The notes: generated by a model not told the origin, from the sequence alone. DNA of 64,000 bases from Vibrio sp. FE10 (GCF_030297155.1 NZ_AP028068.1:1798001-1862000), one strand, 5' to 3'; shown: positions 15,166 to 25,201, counted from the first letter of the stretch. Made by a program: numbers and translations.

Positions 15166-17148
15166 TCAGTACTGTTGATTGTCTGCAGAGAAGGTATATT
15201 GACCTTTTCCTTTGTGCTTCGCTTGATACATCGCTTCATCGGCCATTTTTAAAATCGTGTCGAGATCTTTGTCTGATCCATCGACTAAATGGATTCCTAT
15301 ACTTGCACCGACTTTCAGTGTTCGCTGTTTGTAGTTCACTTCTTGTTCGATAAGATCCAACAAACGCTCCGCTAACTTGGCGATTAAGTTTTTGTCGGTC
15401 TGTTTAATAATAAGTACAAATTCGTCACCCGACAAACGTGCGACTAAATCCCCTGCTCTTACTTGCGAAAGCAAGCGGTCAGAAACCGTCTTAAGTATTT
15501 CGTCTCCAGCATCGTGTCCGTAGGTATCGTTTATACGTTTAAAGCCATCAAGATCTAAGTAAAGTACCGCAAACTGTTGATTTGAATAATGACTCGCGGA
15601 TACGACACCATCTAAGAACTTATAAAGTTGCGCTCGATTCGCTAAACCGGTCAATGCGTCATGATGCGCTAAGTGTTCTAACCTCTCCATCTCTTTAACA
15701 TTAGAGAGATCAGATAAAGTTAACACCATATCAAAATCGCCTTCTTTACGATCCGAGACAATTCGATTTACTTTGACGAACATTGGAACCAAAGTGCCTG
15801 AAACATTTTGCTCCCATACTTCTCCTTGCCATTGACCATAGTTTTCAAGAGAGCTGCGAATTGTCGGCATTAAGGACGAAAACTGCTGCCAAGAAAAGAC
15901 TTCAAACGGCGTTTTGTCCACCAGCAAGTCAGCATGATAACCAAGTAACTGTGTGACCGCTGGGTTAACCATGGTAATAACGTTCGACGAATTGAGCACG
16001 ATCAGCCCATCTTTACTGTTCTCAAATACGCCTGCCGCAAGTCGTTGACGGCTCATTGCCGTTTCAATCTCGGTCACGTCTTGTATCGCAAACAGAGTAT
16101 GGCCATGTTTCGATAACGATCGGCTACTAATTTGTAACCATTGCTTAGATTGGAACAGATCAATGCTTTCGATCATTTCGTCGTTGAGCTCGATATTAGA
16201 ATTTATAGCGGCTTGTAAAAAACCTGGTGGCTTAGTCGCGATGAGCTCTTGAATCGACATGTTTTCAAGAAAAGCTTCGGTACACTTAAAGATGTCTCGT
16301 GTAGCAGCATTAGCGTGAACAATGACCCCTTTTCGATCGACAACCAATAGTGAATGCTGAACCGTTTCAATGACTTCGTTCGCAAAAGATTTTTCTTCTT
16401 GCAGTTTATCTAATGTGAAATTGATCTGACTGTCACGATGCTTCAGCCTTTCTAACATGGTATTGAATGCACGAACTAAGTCGCCAATCTCATCGTTACT
16501 TGCGGCTGTTAATTTGGGTTGCTCTGAACGACGCTCAACAAATGCCTGCATTGCTTCATTTAACTCAAACATCGGTTGAATAATGAAACGTTGAACCATG
16601 GTTACGAGCACGATCCCCAGAAGTACGAGCAGAAATAAATAGATCACCGCGACTTTTAAAATGTTGGTCAGGATCTTAGCAAACGTCTGTTTGGATATTG
16701 TGACGCGTAGCTTTGCTATCATTTCATCATCTAGCCAAATGGGTACAGAGAGATAAATATAGTCTTCTGAGATCGCAAACTGCTGAGCGGCAATATCTTT
16801 GAGCTCATCAGCATTAGGCCTAGGTATGACGGTATTATCCACCTGATAGCTAGCAAATAACTGGTTGTCGTGATCAAATAACTTTACTCGCACTATGTCC
16901 TTATCGGCTGCAAAGGCAGACAAAATTTCGTTTGCGGAGGTTTTGTCTTCAAACAAAATCGCGGCTTGTAGATTGTATGCCACGCCTTGAGCCAACACTT
17001 TAACTCGTTGTATCAGGTTATCTTTCTCGCGTTCAAAAGTGACAGTGTAATTAATAGATTGAATTGTGATAAAGGCAACAGACACAAACAAGATGATCGG
17101 CAGGATAAGCTTGTTTTTGATGGATAGCTTATTGATGACAGACAACAT
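15166..17148 (-). CDS. Membrane diguanylate cyclase with HAMP, PAS and GGDEF domains
   Basis: A 660-aa inner-membrane signalling enzyme that makes cyclic di-GMP. It has an N-terminal TM helix, then a periplasmic CHASE8-like sensor (about 35-160) and a second TM helix near 170-190. Next come HAMP, two PAS-like regions, and a C-terminal GGDEF domain. The active-site motif reads SGDEF, which is compatible with activity, and RAGD five residues before it is a product-inhibition I-site. The start codon overlaps the stop of the yfiR-like gene by one base (TAATG), with GGAGGG as ribosome-binding site. This pairing mirrors the YfiR-YfiN system, in which periplasmic YfiR restrains the cyclase. Confidence 0.88.
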   Translation of the reverse strand: MLSVINKLSIKNKLILPIILFVSVAFITIQSINYTVTFEREKDNLIQRVKVLAQGVAYNLQAAILFEDKTSANEILSAFAADKDIVRVKLFDHDNQLFASYQVDNTVIPRPNADELKDIAAQQFAISEDYIYLSVPIWLDDEMIAKLRVTISKQTFAKILTNILKVAVIYLFLLVLLGIVLVTMVQRFIIQPMFELNEAMQAFVERRSEQPKLTAASNDEIGDLVRAFNTMLERLKHRDSQINFTLDKLQEEKSFANEVIETVQHSLLVVDRKGVIVHANAATRDIFKCTEAFLENMSIQELIATKPPGFLQAAINSNIELNDEMIESIDLFQSKQWLQISSRSLSKHGHTLFAIQDVTEIETAMSRQRLAAGVFENSKDGLIVLNSSNVITMVNPAVTQLLGYHADLLVDKTPFEVFSWQQFSSLMPTIRSSLENYGQWQGEVWEQNVSGTLVPMFVKVNRIVSDRKEGDFDMVLTLSDLSNVKEMERLEHLAHHDALTGLANRAQLYKFLDGVVSASHYSNQQFAVLYLDLDGFKRINDTYGHDAGDEILKTVSDRLLSQVRAGDLVARLSGDEFVLIIKQTDKNLIAKLAERLLDLIEQEVNYKQRTLKVGASIGIHLVDGSDKDLDTILKMADEAMYQAKHKGKGQYTFSADNQQY

Positions 17149-17684
17149 TAATTACCCTCCACGACAGCGATACGTAACAAATTTGAGCCTATGATGTAGT
17201 TGCCTCTTTTGGCGTTGTCCAAATTGATCTTGGGTTTAATTTTTTTATCAACAGTAACAAGCTCAACGACACCTCCTATGCGAGTAAAGTTAGGAGTCGG
17301 ACTGACAGTAATCATATTGGGCGAATATAAGCTGTTATCAAATCCCTCATCAGCAGCAGTAAAGTAAGTGATATCGCACTGTGTTGTGACAGTTTGGTGT
17401 ACATGAATGGGCAGCAAGCGCATTGTTTCGCCATTGGTAAATGAGGTAAGCACATCACTGACTTCTTTATCCCCAATCACACAAAAATCGACGCTATTCA
17501 TCTGACTCTCATTATCCCAACGAATAAAATTAGCGATTCTTAACAGATACATAGCCTTCATTTCATTGGAGCTGAAACTCGTCGCGTTCGAACCAAAAGA
17601 AGTGAGAAGTAAAATCAGCGCAAGTGTACCAATTGCAAATGATTGACAGAATTCGGCACGTTGCTCGAGCCTTTTGACACTCAT
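17148..17684 (-). CDS. YfiR-family periplasmic repressor of the adjacent cyclase
   Basis: A 178-aa exported protein of the YfiR (DUF4154) family. A signal peptide with a hydrophobic core (GTLALILLLTSFGSNA) is followed by the family pattern: MKAMYLLRIANFIRWDNE, then FCVIGD, CDITYF, and a C-terminal INLDNAKRGNYIIGSNLLRIA. Two mature cysteines (in FCVIG and QCDI) could form the redox-sensitive disulphide known in YfiR. In Pseudomonas, YfiR inhibits the diguanylate cyclase YfiN from the periplasm. Here the next gene is such a cyclase and is translationally coupled, so the same role is likely. Confidence 0.82.
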   Translation of the reverse strand: MSVKRLEQRAEFCQSFAIGTLALILLLTSFGSNATSFSSNEMKAMYLLRIANFIRWDNESQMNSVDFCVIGDKEVSDVLTSFTNGETMRLLPIHVHQTVTTQCDITYFTAADEGFDNSLYSPNMITVSPTPNFTRIGGVVELVTVDKKIKPKINLDNAKRGNYIIGSNLLRIAVVEGN

Positions 17685-17981
17685 GAGATACCCTTACGTA
17701 AATCTATTCGTAGTTAAATGTGATTGGGGTAAAGACTTTTTAATGACGGCACGTAGTCGTTGCTTTCATTCATGCTAAATTTGAGTGAGTTCGCGGGATA
17801 TCTCCCGAGTTCACTTACTTTATAGGCAGAGTCGAATCTTTTGTTTATTCGCTCACTATATATGAAATGGAATACTGATAAGTTTCTGGTACCAAAACTT
17901 TGAAACAGGTCACTGTTTAATTCCATCATTTATACCAACGTCAGTAAGAACCTAAACGTAAAGGATTGAAAGCAAGTGACA

Positions 17982-18719
17982 ATGAAGATTTTGCTTAATT
18001 GCGACATGGGAGAAAGTTTCGGCAATTGGAAGATGGGCGATGATGAATCGGTCATGGAATGGGTCGACATGGCGAATATTGCCTGCGGTTTTCATGCGTC
18101 CGATCCCCACGTGATGTCTAAGACTATTAAACTTGCTGAACATTACCATACTCAGATAGGAGCTCATCCCGGCTATCAAGATCTTGTTGGCTTTGGGCGA
18201 CGTTCAATCCCTCATACTATTGACGAGATCAGCGAATTAGTTTGCTATCAAGTGGGCGCACTGCAAGCCTTGTGTCGTTATCACCATACAACGGTTGGGT
18301 ATGTGAAGCCTCATGGTGCCCTTTATAACGATATGATGGCAAATACCGATGTGTTTAACGCAGTCGCTCAAGCGGTTGCTGAGTTCAACATCCCTTTAAT
18401 GATCCTCTCTTCTTCTGATAATCAACAGTATTTAGACATCGCTGATGATCATGATTTGCCTCTACTCTTCGAAGCCTTCGCAGACAGAGCTTATTTAAAC
18501 AGTGGACAGTTAGCCCCGAGAACTTTAAAAGGTTCGGTCTATGTCAATCAAGATGATATCTATAACCAAGTCATGCAGATCGTCAATTACGGATCAGTCA
18601 CAACGCTCGAAGGTGAACGACTCCCTATTGAAGCCGACACGATTTGTGTCCATGGCGATAATCCACAATCGATCGCATTGATTAAAAAAATCAGACAAGA
18701 CCTCAACGCTTTTAATTAA
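17982..18719 (+). CDS. pxpA: 5-oxoprolinase subunit A
   Basis: A 245-aa protein of the LamB/YcsF family and subunit A of the ATP-dependent 5-oxoprolinase, which opens pyroglutamate to glutamate. It opens with the typical LNCDMGESFGNW and has FHASDPHVM, AHPGYQDL, and GYVKPHGALYNDMM. A frame starting at GTG 17976 is possible, but ATG 17982 matches the usual MK-start of the family. It leads a three-gene run with pxpB and pxpC. Confidence 0.92.
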   Translation: MKILLNCDMGESFGNWKMGDDESVMEWVDMANIACGFHASDPHVMSKTIKLAEHYHTQIGAHPGYQDLVGFGRRSIPHTIDEISELVCYQVGALQALCRYHHTTVGYVKPHGALYNDMMANTDVFNAVAQAVAEFNIPLMILSSSDNQQYLDIADDHDLPLLFEAFADRAYLNSGQLAPRTLKGSVYVNQDDIYNQVMQIVNYGSVTTLEGERLPIEADTICVHGDNPQSIALIKKIRQDLNAFN

Positions 18720-18895
18720 TATTGCGAAAGCTAGAAAGCTACAAGCCTGTAAGTGTCAAAGCGGTTAGTTACAAATAAAGCGATAAGATAAGACCACATA
18801 ACAAGAAACCATGGCCAATCACCAAAACTGCTTATGCTGTGATTGGCACGAATGGTACTTTAAAGCGTATTTCTTCGTATCAGTATGGAAGCGAA

Positions 18896-19666
18896 ATGAA
18901 GATGAACAAGATTGAATTCAATATCGACCCTGTCGCAGAGTGCAGTGTTCTAGTTACATTAAAGCCGACTTACTCCTCAAACGTGACGCAAAGTGTAGAG
19001 CAAAGTTCAAGCGCAGATGATTCTCGATACATGGCCCACTTTTCTGAGGCCATTCGACAACATTTCGCGTCAGTATTAATGAACGTGACACCGGCTTATC
19101 ACACAATATTGGTGGATTACCTGCCTTACCGAATATCTGAACAACAATTGGTCGAACAACTTAATACCCTACTCACTCAATCCTTGTCGACACTGGCAAA
19201 CAACCATTCCCAATCAAACGTTGTTGAACTGCCCGCCTATTATTCTAAAGAAACCGCACTCGATTTAGAACGATACCAAGACAAAGGGTTATCGTTAGAT
19301 TCTGTCATTGCTCATCACACTTCTCAGACATATCACGTCAGTGCAATTGGCTTTATTCCTGGCTTTGCCTTTATGTCTGATGTGGTTGATGAGCTGGTAT
19401 TGCCGCGCCATGCGACTCCGCGTTTAAGCGTGCCCAAAGGCAGTATTGCTATTGCGGGGTCAAAAACGGCTGTTTATCCATCTGACTCACCGGGTGGATG
19501 GAATATTATAGGTAACTGCCCTTTATCATTGTTCGACTATGACCAATTAACCAGTGCAGACATAACCTCGCAAGGTCTCTCATTGTTGAATGTTGGCGAT
19601 AGCGTGCAGTTTAAAACCATCACTAAGAAAGAATTCATTGAACTAGGAGGTGTACTTAATGGTTAA
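18896..19666 (+). CDS. pxpB: 5-oxoprolinase subunit B
   Basis: A KipI-like protein of about 256 aa and subunit B of 5-oxoprolinase. Diagnostic segments are GFIPGFAFM, LPRHATPRLSVPKGSIAIAG and YPSDSPGGWNIIG. The open frame extends upstream to GTG 18839, but ATG 18896 or ATG 18902 is preferred because GGAAG lies just upstream and the added residues are not family-like. The N-terminal part has an insertion-like low-complexity stretch (QSVEQSSSADDSRYM). Its end overlaps the start of pxpC by eight bases, indicating coupled translation and a PxpB-PxpC complex. Confidence 0.88.
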   Translation: MKMNKIEFNIDPVAECSVLVTLKPTYSSNVTQSVEQSSSADDSRYMAHFSEAIRQHFASVLMNVTPAYHTILVDYLPYRISEQQLVEQLNTLLTQSLSTLANNHSQSNVVELPAYYSKETALDLERYQDKGLSLDSVIAHHTSQTYHVSAIGFIPGFAFMSDVVDELVLPRHATPRLSVPKGSIAIAGSKTAVYPSDSPGGWNIIGNCPLSLFDYDQLTSADITSQGLSLLNVGDSVQFKTITKKEFIELGGVLNG

Positions 19667-20597
19667 ACCAACACTGACAGTACTTAAGCCGGGGCCAATG
19701 AGTTTGATTCAAGACTTCGGGCGGTTTGGTGTCGCACACCTCGGTTTAACACAAGGTGGCCCAGTGGATGATTACTCTTACAGTTGGGCTAATCACCTAT
19801 TACAAAATCCAGTAAACCTAGCCGCGTTAGAAATTACACTAGGACAATGTGCTTTCAAGATCGATCATGATTGCGAAATGTCGATATGTGGTGGCGATTT
19901 ACAGGCGGCTTTGGATGGTCAAAAGCTTGATAACTGGAGTACTTTCCAAGTTCGAGCTGGGCAGGTTTTATCTTTTGGATTGCCGAAGAATGGCCTTCGA
20001 GCCTATTTAGCGATTAAGGGAGGGTTTGATGTTCCCGTGACTTTGAATAGTCGATCTACGGTTACACGGGAAAAGATTGGCGGTCTTACCCAAAATGGCG
20101 AACCTTGCCAACAAGGTCAGAAGATAGCTTTCTCGACGCATCCTCTCACCCAACCTTTCAAGCCATTGAGCGTCACGTTCAGATACAAACCCAACTATAA
20201 CCTGCCTTTGAATTTACGCATTATCGAAGGTTATCAATGCAATCTGTTTTCTGAATCTGCGAAGGAAACGCTCTATAGCTCCAGTTATCGTGTTGACCAG
20301 AATTCGAACCGTATGGGTTATCGACTCAGTGGCGAGCCGGTCACTTCTCCTGATGTATCCTTGTTATCAGAGGGAATAGCTCTTGGGGCGATTCAAATCC
20401 CACAAGACGGGCAACCTATCGTGTTATTGAACGACCGACAAACCATTGGTGGCTATCCGAAAATTGGTTGTATCGCTCGAATTGACTTACCGAGGTTAGC
20501 TCAAGCAAAACCGGGCCATGAAATATCGTTTAGTAAAGGCGATCGTTTGGGCTTACAAGATGTGTGGTGTCAGTGGGCACAGTTTTTCGGTTATTGA
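19659..20597 (+). CDS. pxpC: 5-oxoprolinase subunit C
   Basis: A 312-aa KipA-like protein related to biotin-dependent carboxyltransferases and subunit C of 5-oxoprolinase. Its hallmark segments are LIQDFGRFGVAHLGLTQGG at the N-terminus, RMGYRLSGEP in the middle and IVLLNDRQTIGGYPKIG near the C-terminus. ATG 19659 is chosen because AGGAGGTG lies seven bases upstream; the frame also opens at GTG 19650. With PxpA and PxpB it forms the complete prokaryotic enzyme, letting the cell recycle pyroglutamate to glutamate. Confidence 0.92.
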   Translation: MVKPTLTVLKPGPMSLIQDFGRFGVAHLGLTQGGPVDDYSYSWANHLLQNPVNLAALEITLGQCAFKIDHDCEMSICGGDLQAALDGQKLDNWSTFQVRAGQVLSFGLPKNGLRAYLAIKGGFDVPVTLNSRSTVTREKIGGLTQNGEPCQQGQKIAFSTHPLTQPFKPLSVTFRYKPNYNLPLNLRIIEGYQCNLFSESAKETLYSSSYRVDQNSNRMGYRLSGEPVTSPDVSLLSEGIALGAIQIPQDGQPIVLLNDRQTIGGYPKIGCIARIDLPRLAQAKPGHEISFSKGDRLGLQDVWCQWAQFFGY

Positions 20598-20655
20598 TGT
20601 ATTTGTTCTTGATGAACAACCCTATTAAGAAAACAAAACCAGACATCTAAATCGA

Positions 20656-20691
20656 AAAATCCAGCTTACTGTTTGCAGCAAGCTGGATTTT
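20656..20691 (+). terminator. Terminator behind pxpABC
   Basis: AAAATCCAGCTT pairs with AAGCTGGATTTT over 12 bp around a 12-base loop. It closes the pxp run, 60 bp behind the pxpC stop. Confidence 0.8.
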
Positions 20692-20750
20692 GAATTTGGG
20701 TATCGTGGTTCTAGGTTAAGGTATAAGCTTCTAGGAGAATTAGACTGCCT

Positions 20751-22205
20751 TTAGCCGTGATCTTGACCTGATACCTTCGCAAGCGCATCTGGGTAACCGC
20801 GCTCTTTGGTTAATCCTATCGCTCTGTTTTCAATATCATTCATGCTAAGTGACATTGTCACTGAGTGCGTATCTTCAATCGATACCGATTCAGCTATATC
20901 AAACCATTGCTCAGCAACCTTTTGCGCTGCTTCTAACGTGGAAGACGCTTTTACGACTTCAAGTCGAGCATAGCGCTCACCGCAGAAAGACACGTCTGAA
21001 GCTCTCAAGCTTGGGTCCGTCCCCGGAATTTGCTGCGCACCGAAAAGCGGCTTGCCGCCAACTTCTGCAGAAGCAAAGCTTGGAATGAACTGAGACATAT
21101 GAGTAATCGCCGCTCGCGTTCTTAACTCAAGTTGCTCTTCGCTCCAACCGGATACGATTTTCTTAAGTAGCTTAGAGGGTAACTGAGGTTGTGATGAATC
21201 CGTTGAAGATGAAACCAACCCACCCTCAAACAGAGTAATTCCTTCTGTCATGCCATGAAGCTGGAACACACCATCAGCATACGGCGTTAATTGCGCCATA
21301 CCTTGTGGAGTGCCTCTTGGGCCATGAAAGATAACCTCTGGCCATTCTTCCTTACATTCTTGAGAATATGGCCACTCAGTGACGTAGGCGGCTTTAAATT
21401 CAACCAGTCTTTGTTGCTTAGATCCAACAAAGTCGTCAACGATGCCGGTCTCGAAACCACTCGCATTAATCAAGTAATCTGCCGTCAGGTTACAACTTTG
21501 ATTTTCACGATCTGTGTAAGTTAAAGACCAGCCTTCTCCCGTCGATTCAACAGATTGTAAACGGCTGTTGGTCAACACAGTACAATTCGATTGTTTATCA
21601 AGGGACAACTGAGCTGTCGCGGACAGTCGGAATACACTCCACCCATACTCTTGAACCATCGCGACTGGGTACTTAAGCGTGTCTAAATCAGTGTGTTTAG
21701 CAAAAGGAATACACCATTCATCGAGCGATGTAGGTTTCAGAGGCTGCGTCTTTGTAGAAAGCGCTAACAAATCCTCTTTACTGTAGAGTTTGTAATACTC
21801 TTCCGGATCGCCAAGCACTTGATTGCTTTTATCTTGTTTAACAAGATCCGCATAAGCTTGTTTGATGAGTTTAAGGCGAGGAAGTAAATCCATCGGTTCA
21901 CCGCCATCACTATGTGGTACAGCGATGATTGTCGGTCGAATATTGATCGTGTGAGGGAATAGCCGGACAGTATCAATCGACTGCGTGAGCAACTGGAGAC
22001 ACTGCTCTACAGAAATATCTCGATACAAATTGCCGCCAGCGTGCAAGTGGCAAATAGGTGGTCCATTAACCAAACTTGGCCCTTTTTCCATGATAATGAC
22101 CTTAAAACCCAGCTCACTAAAATGAATAGCGCTCGTGGTTCCGGCAATACCGCCGCCAACAATGGCAATAGAAGGTTGATTTGTATCCGTTTTGTTGTGG
22201 TTCAT
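20751..22205 (-). CDS. FAD-dependent oxidoreductase
   Basis: A 484-aa flavoprotein with an N-terminal Rossmann fold for FAD (IAIVGGGIAGTTSAIHFSEL) and, further on, DYLINASGFETG, the second FAD-contact strand typical of DAO-like and glutathione-reductase-like oxidases. The substrate is unknown. The sequence HLHAGGNLYRD near residue 65 looks like a substrate or cofactor-binding loop. Start choice is between ATG 22238 and ATG 22205; the latter begins a few residues before the FAD motif and is preferred. The gene is convergent with pxpABC and stands alone, so context does not give its pathway. Confidence 0.75.
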   Translation of the reverse strand: MNHNKTDTNQPSIAIVGGGIAGTTSAIHFSELGFKVIIMEKGPSLVNGPPICHLHAGGNLYRDISVEQCLQLLTQSIDTVRLFPHTINIRPTIIAVPHSDGGEPMDLLPRLKLIKQAYADLVKQDKSNQVLGDPEEYYKLYSKEDLLALSTKTQPLKPTSLDEWCIPFAKHTDLDTLKYPVAMVQEYGWSVFRLSATAQLSLDKQSNCTVLTNSRLQSVESTGEGWSLTYTDRENQSCNLTADYLINASGFETGIVDDFVGSKQQRLVEFKAAYVTEWPYSQECKEEWPEVIFHGPRGTPQGMAQLTPYADGVFQLHGMTEGITLFEGGLVSSSTDSSQPQLPSKLLKKIVSGWSEEQLELRTRAAITHMSQFIPSFASAEVGGKPLFGAQQIPGTDPSLRASDVSFCGERYARLEVVKASSTLEAAQKVAEQWFDIAESVSIEDTHSVTMSLSMNDIENRAIGLTKERGYPDALAKVSGQDHG

Positions 22206-22441
22206 CGTGTTCTGTAGAATTAGATTAACTGCCCCCATTCTACTTTTGTTCGGCGATGAATTAAATCACATTTTTATCAAGGTCTTAGCATTCTGCTTAT
22301 TAATATCAATGTAAAAAACAAAAATAATCTCTTGACTTAATAACTCTAGATTGAGGTTTGAAGGTTATTCTAACAGTCAGATTTGTCCTAAGTGACGCCA
22401 CATAAAGGCTGTCTCAATACTCGTAAAACACCGACGTTAAC

Positions 22442-22477
22442 TTATCCCTAAAGTTATCCACCGTTTTTGTGGATAAC
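22442..22477 (+). repeat. DnaA-box-like inverted pair
   Basis: GTTATCCAC at 22453-22461 and GTGGATAAC at 22469-22477 form a perfect 9-bp inverted repeat around a seven-base spacer. The second copy contains a perfect DnaA box (TTATCCACA on the minus strand), the first one with one mismatch. TTATCCCTA at 22442-22450 is a weaker third copy. Confidence 0.5.
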
Positions 22478-22637
22478 TGTTGATAACGTTCTTGCTAAGT
22501 TGCGCAAACCCTTTGTTTACAGGGACTAACCGATGTTCATAAAATCGTCGATATTGAACAATGAGTTTTAATTAATGCTGAGAAATGTCTATTTTAAGGT
22601 GAGATATATCTTGTTAGTCACACGAGTTGGTTAAATA

Positions 22638-22700
22638 AAAAGCGGCCTATCGCGAGTGACCTAAAAGATGTAAATAGGTATTCGCTGCTAGACCGCTTTA
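22638..22700 (-). terminator. Long imperfect terminator behind the ABC-permease gene
   Basis: AAAGCGG and CCGCTTT close a stem extended inward by CTA/TAG, GCGA/TCGC and CCTA/TAGG, with small bulges. On the minus strand it is followed by TTTTTATTTAA. It should end the exporter transcript. Confidence 0.7.
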
Positions 22701-22761
22701 AAAAGTGTGGGTGACGTATGTTAGTTACCCGCTTTTACTTAACCAATGTCGTTTTTAATGC

Positions 22762-25200
22762 TTATCCAAAGTCCTTGTTTACTGGCGCCAACAAACGTTT
22801 AATCAAACTGTTGACCACCGCCGCTAAGGTCATGAAAGTCAGCACAGGCAAAACAATCCATAACATTGGGTGAAGTGATGGTTCTAATTCGAAGCCAAAG
22901 TTCATCACGCCAGCGACACTGAGTTCAGAACCTAAAGCTGCAATCGATCCCGCCACCAATGCCATCAATCCATATTCACACCAAATGGTATTGAGAATGC
23001 GCTTCTTACTCGCCCCTAAGGTTCGATATAAACGAATCTCTTGCTGTCTTTGAGATAAGCTCAGTCTTAGCAGTGTGAAAATTAACAACAGCCCCGCTAC
23101 CACGCCAAGTGCTGCGAGCACGGTGATTGACCAGACGATTTGTTTAAGCAGCTCTTGTATCTTGCTGCCCATCTTACGAATGTCCATCAAACTTACAGTC
23201 GGGTGATTTCGAGATAGATCGTTGAGCATTTGGTTGTGTTGCTCTTCTAATCTGAAACTCACCAACCAAGTAGAAGGAATGGCACTCAATACATCCGGAG
23301 TAAAGATGAAGTAGAAGTTTGGCTTCATTTCACGCCACTCTACCTTCCTAATGCTATTGACGTTAGCCACAACGCTCTGGCTGTTTATCGTGAAAGTGAG
23401 CTCATCACCTATCTCCAAGCCAAGTTGTTCAGCCACTTCAGATTCGACGGATACGCCTTTCTCTTGAGTCCAAGTACCTTCAAGCACTTCGTTATAGACT
23501 GGTAGAGCGTCTCCCCACGTAAAGTTAATCTCTCGGCTTAGTGCATCTGTCCCTTCAGATGTATCACTGTACTCGTTCGCTTCGACTCCGTTTATTGTGG
23601 TTAAGCGACCACGAATAATTGGGAATGCCTGAGTACGTTCTACATCGTTGGCATCAATGGTCGCGAGATAATCGTCTTTCTCATAGCTCGCGATGTTCAG
23701 TGCAAACGCATTAGGCGCGTTTTCAGGTAAGGTTTGTTGCCAATCCGACAACAAATCACTTCTCACTAGCCAGATAATCGATAGCAGCATCAAAGACAAC
23801 GCTAAAGACCCGAACTGAATACCAGTAGCAAAGGGTGTGCGATTGATTCGACTTAACGCCAAACGCATCGAAGTTGATGTCGGTAATTTGCCAAACAAGC
23901 GCAATACCACATTACTCACGACCGCTAATACTAAGAACAGACAAGCGATCCCAGCTAAGACAATCCACACCAACAAATTATCGCCGTACATCAACATCAT
24001 TGGAATAACAGGCACAAGCAACAACAAGTATTTTTTATAGCTTTCACGTAACTGGTGATTTGATTGAATAACGCTGATAGCTGATGTGTTTACCAAACCT
24101 ATTAGTGGGATACCTAACGCAGGCACGCCAATCAAGATACTCGATACGATAGCCAGTATTGCAGGCTCAGCACCATAACTCGGAAGCGGTGTTGGCAGTA
24201 AGTCACTAAGTGGAATTCGCAATAAAAACTCTAAGCCAATACCAATGGCGATACCGAGTACAGCGCCAATAACGACTAACAGAGATACCTGTACAGATAG
24301 CCATTTAATGATCCACGGTTTACTCGCACCTAAGCTTTTAAGCATCGCGATGGTTTTTCGACGACTCGCCACATAATGTTGGCAAGTCAGCACTAAAGTA
24401 GTCGCAGCCATGATCACAACAATAGCCACCGTTAGTGATAAGTATTGAGTGGTGCTTTCGAACATGTCGTTGGTACGACTGGATGAGTCTTGTGTACGCC
24501 AGCGATCACTTGGTGTCAGTTCGATACTGTCTTGTGCGGCTTTGAGTTTCGATTCATCACCATTTAAAAACAATCTAAAGCTAACGCGACTGCCTGGTTG
24601 GATTGCGCCTGTCGCTTCAACATCGTTATTGTGAATCAGAACAGCAGGCATTTGTTGGAAAGGGTTAAAACTCAAGCCCGGTTCTTGCGCGATACGCCCT
24701 GTGATTGTTAAATCGGCATCGCCTATCGTGACATTGTCACCTATCTCAACTTCTAGTTGAGCAAATATGCGCTCATCAAGCCACAATTCACCCGGTTCAA
24801 CATGATTACTTGCCGCGTTATCTGCGCCTTCCAGTATCATTTCACCGCGTAAAGGGTAATTGCTCTCTAAGGCTTTAACGGTAACCAACTGCATCGAGTT
24901 ATCACTGAATGCCATGGTTGAGAAACGGGTCAGCTGAGAGCTTTCTAACTGTTCAACCTGAGTCAGGTCTAATAAAGGTTGTGGGATTGGGTTTGCCGAG
25001 ACAAATACACTGTCTGCGGTTAACGCATCTTTGCCCTGCTTTACGATCACTTGTTCCATACGCTCAGCCAACGCTGAAAGCGCGAACACACAAGCAATGA
25101 TGAGCGTTAAAGCGATGGATACTGGCCATAGCTGACCATGTCGAATCTCTTCGATGCTCCATGAAAACAGTCGTTTGTTCAGTCCGTGTGATGAATTCAA
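22762..25200 (-). CDS. ybbP: ABC exporter permease, YbbP/FtsX-like
   Basis: An 812-aa inner-membrane protein with the MacB/FtsX-type permease design repeated twice. TM1 is near residues 30-45, followed by a large periplasmic domain (about 50-255). Three TM helices follow near 260-370 (SLTVAIVVIMAATTLVLTC, VSLLVVIGAVLGIAIGIGL). A central TM block comes near 390-480, then a second periplasmic domain and three C-terminal TM helices. RLYRTLGASKKRIL near the C-terminus is the coupling segment to the ATPase. Together with the adjacent ATPase, one base apart, it matches the E. coli YbbA-YbbP pair beside tesA. The substrate is not known; a lipid or envelope-related role is likely from context. Confidence 0.85.
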   Translation of the reverse strand: MNSSHGLNKRLFSWSIEEIRHGQLWPVSIALTLIIACVFALSALAERMEQVIVKQGKDALTADSVFVSANPIPQPLLDLTQVEQLESSQLTRFSTMAFSDNSMQLVTVKALESNYPLRGEMILEGADNAASNHVEPGELWLDERIFAQLEVEIGDNVTIGDADLTITGRIAQEPGLSFNPFQQMPAVLIHNNDVEATGAIQPGSRVSFRLFLNGDESKLKAAQDSIELTPSDRWRTQDSSSRTNDMFESTTQYLSLTVAIVVIMAATTLVLTCQHYVASRRKTIAMLKSLGASKPWIIKWLSVQVSLLVVIGAVLGIAIGIGLEFLLRIPLSDLLPTPLPSYGAEPAILAIVSSILIGVPALGIPLIGLVNTSAISVIQSNHQLRESYKKYLLLLVPVIPMMLMYGDNLLVWIVLAGIACLFLVLAVVSNVVLRLFGKLPTSTSMRLALSRINRTPFATGIQFGSLALSLMLLSIIWLVRSDLLSDWQQTLPENAPNAFALNIASYEKDDYLATIDANDVERTQAFPIIRGRLTTINGVEANEYSDTSEGTDALSREINFTWGDALPVYNEVLEGTWTQEKGVSVESEVAEQLGLEIGDELTFTINSQSVVANVNSIRKVEWREMKPNFYFIFTPDVLSAIPSTWLVSFRLEEQHNQMLNDLSRNHPTVSLMDIRKMGSKIQELLKQIVWSITVLAALGVVAGLLLIFTLLRLSLSQRQQEIRLYRTLGASKKRILNTIWCEYGLMALVAGSIAALGSELSVAGVMNFGFELEPSLHPMLWIVLPVLTFMTLAAVVNSLIKRLLAPVNKDFG

Positions 25201-25201
25201 T

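Larger units (their letters stand above)
22206..22761 (+). other. Non-coding stretch with DnaA-box-like pair and long terminator
   Basis: No gene is visible over 556 bp. It contains the region upstream of the FAD oxidoreductase gene, an inverted pair of DnaA-box-like 9-mers near 22453-22477, and a long imperfect hairpin (22638-22700) behind the ABC-permease gene. Confidence 0.6.

Noticed and set aside
17714..17929. 71-aa minus-strand frame upstream of the yfiR-like gene
   Set aside because: Weak start signal and no recognised family. It could be the remnant of an outer-membrane protein but the evidence is too thin.
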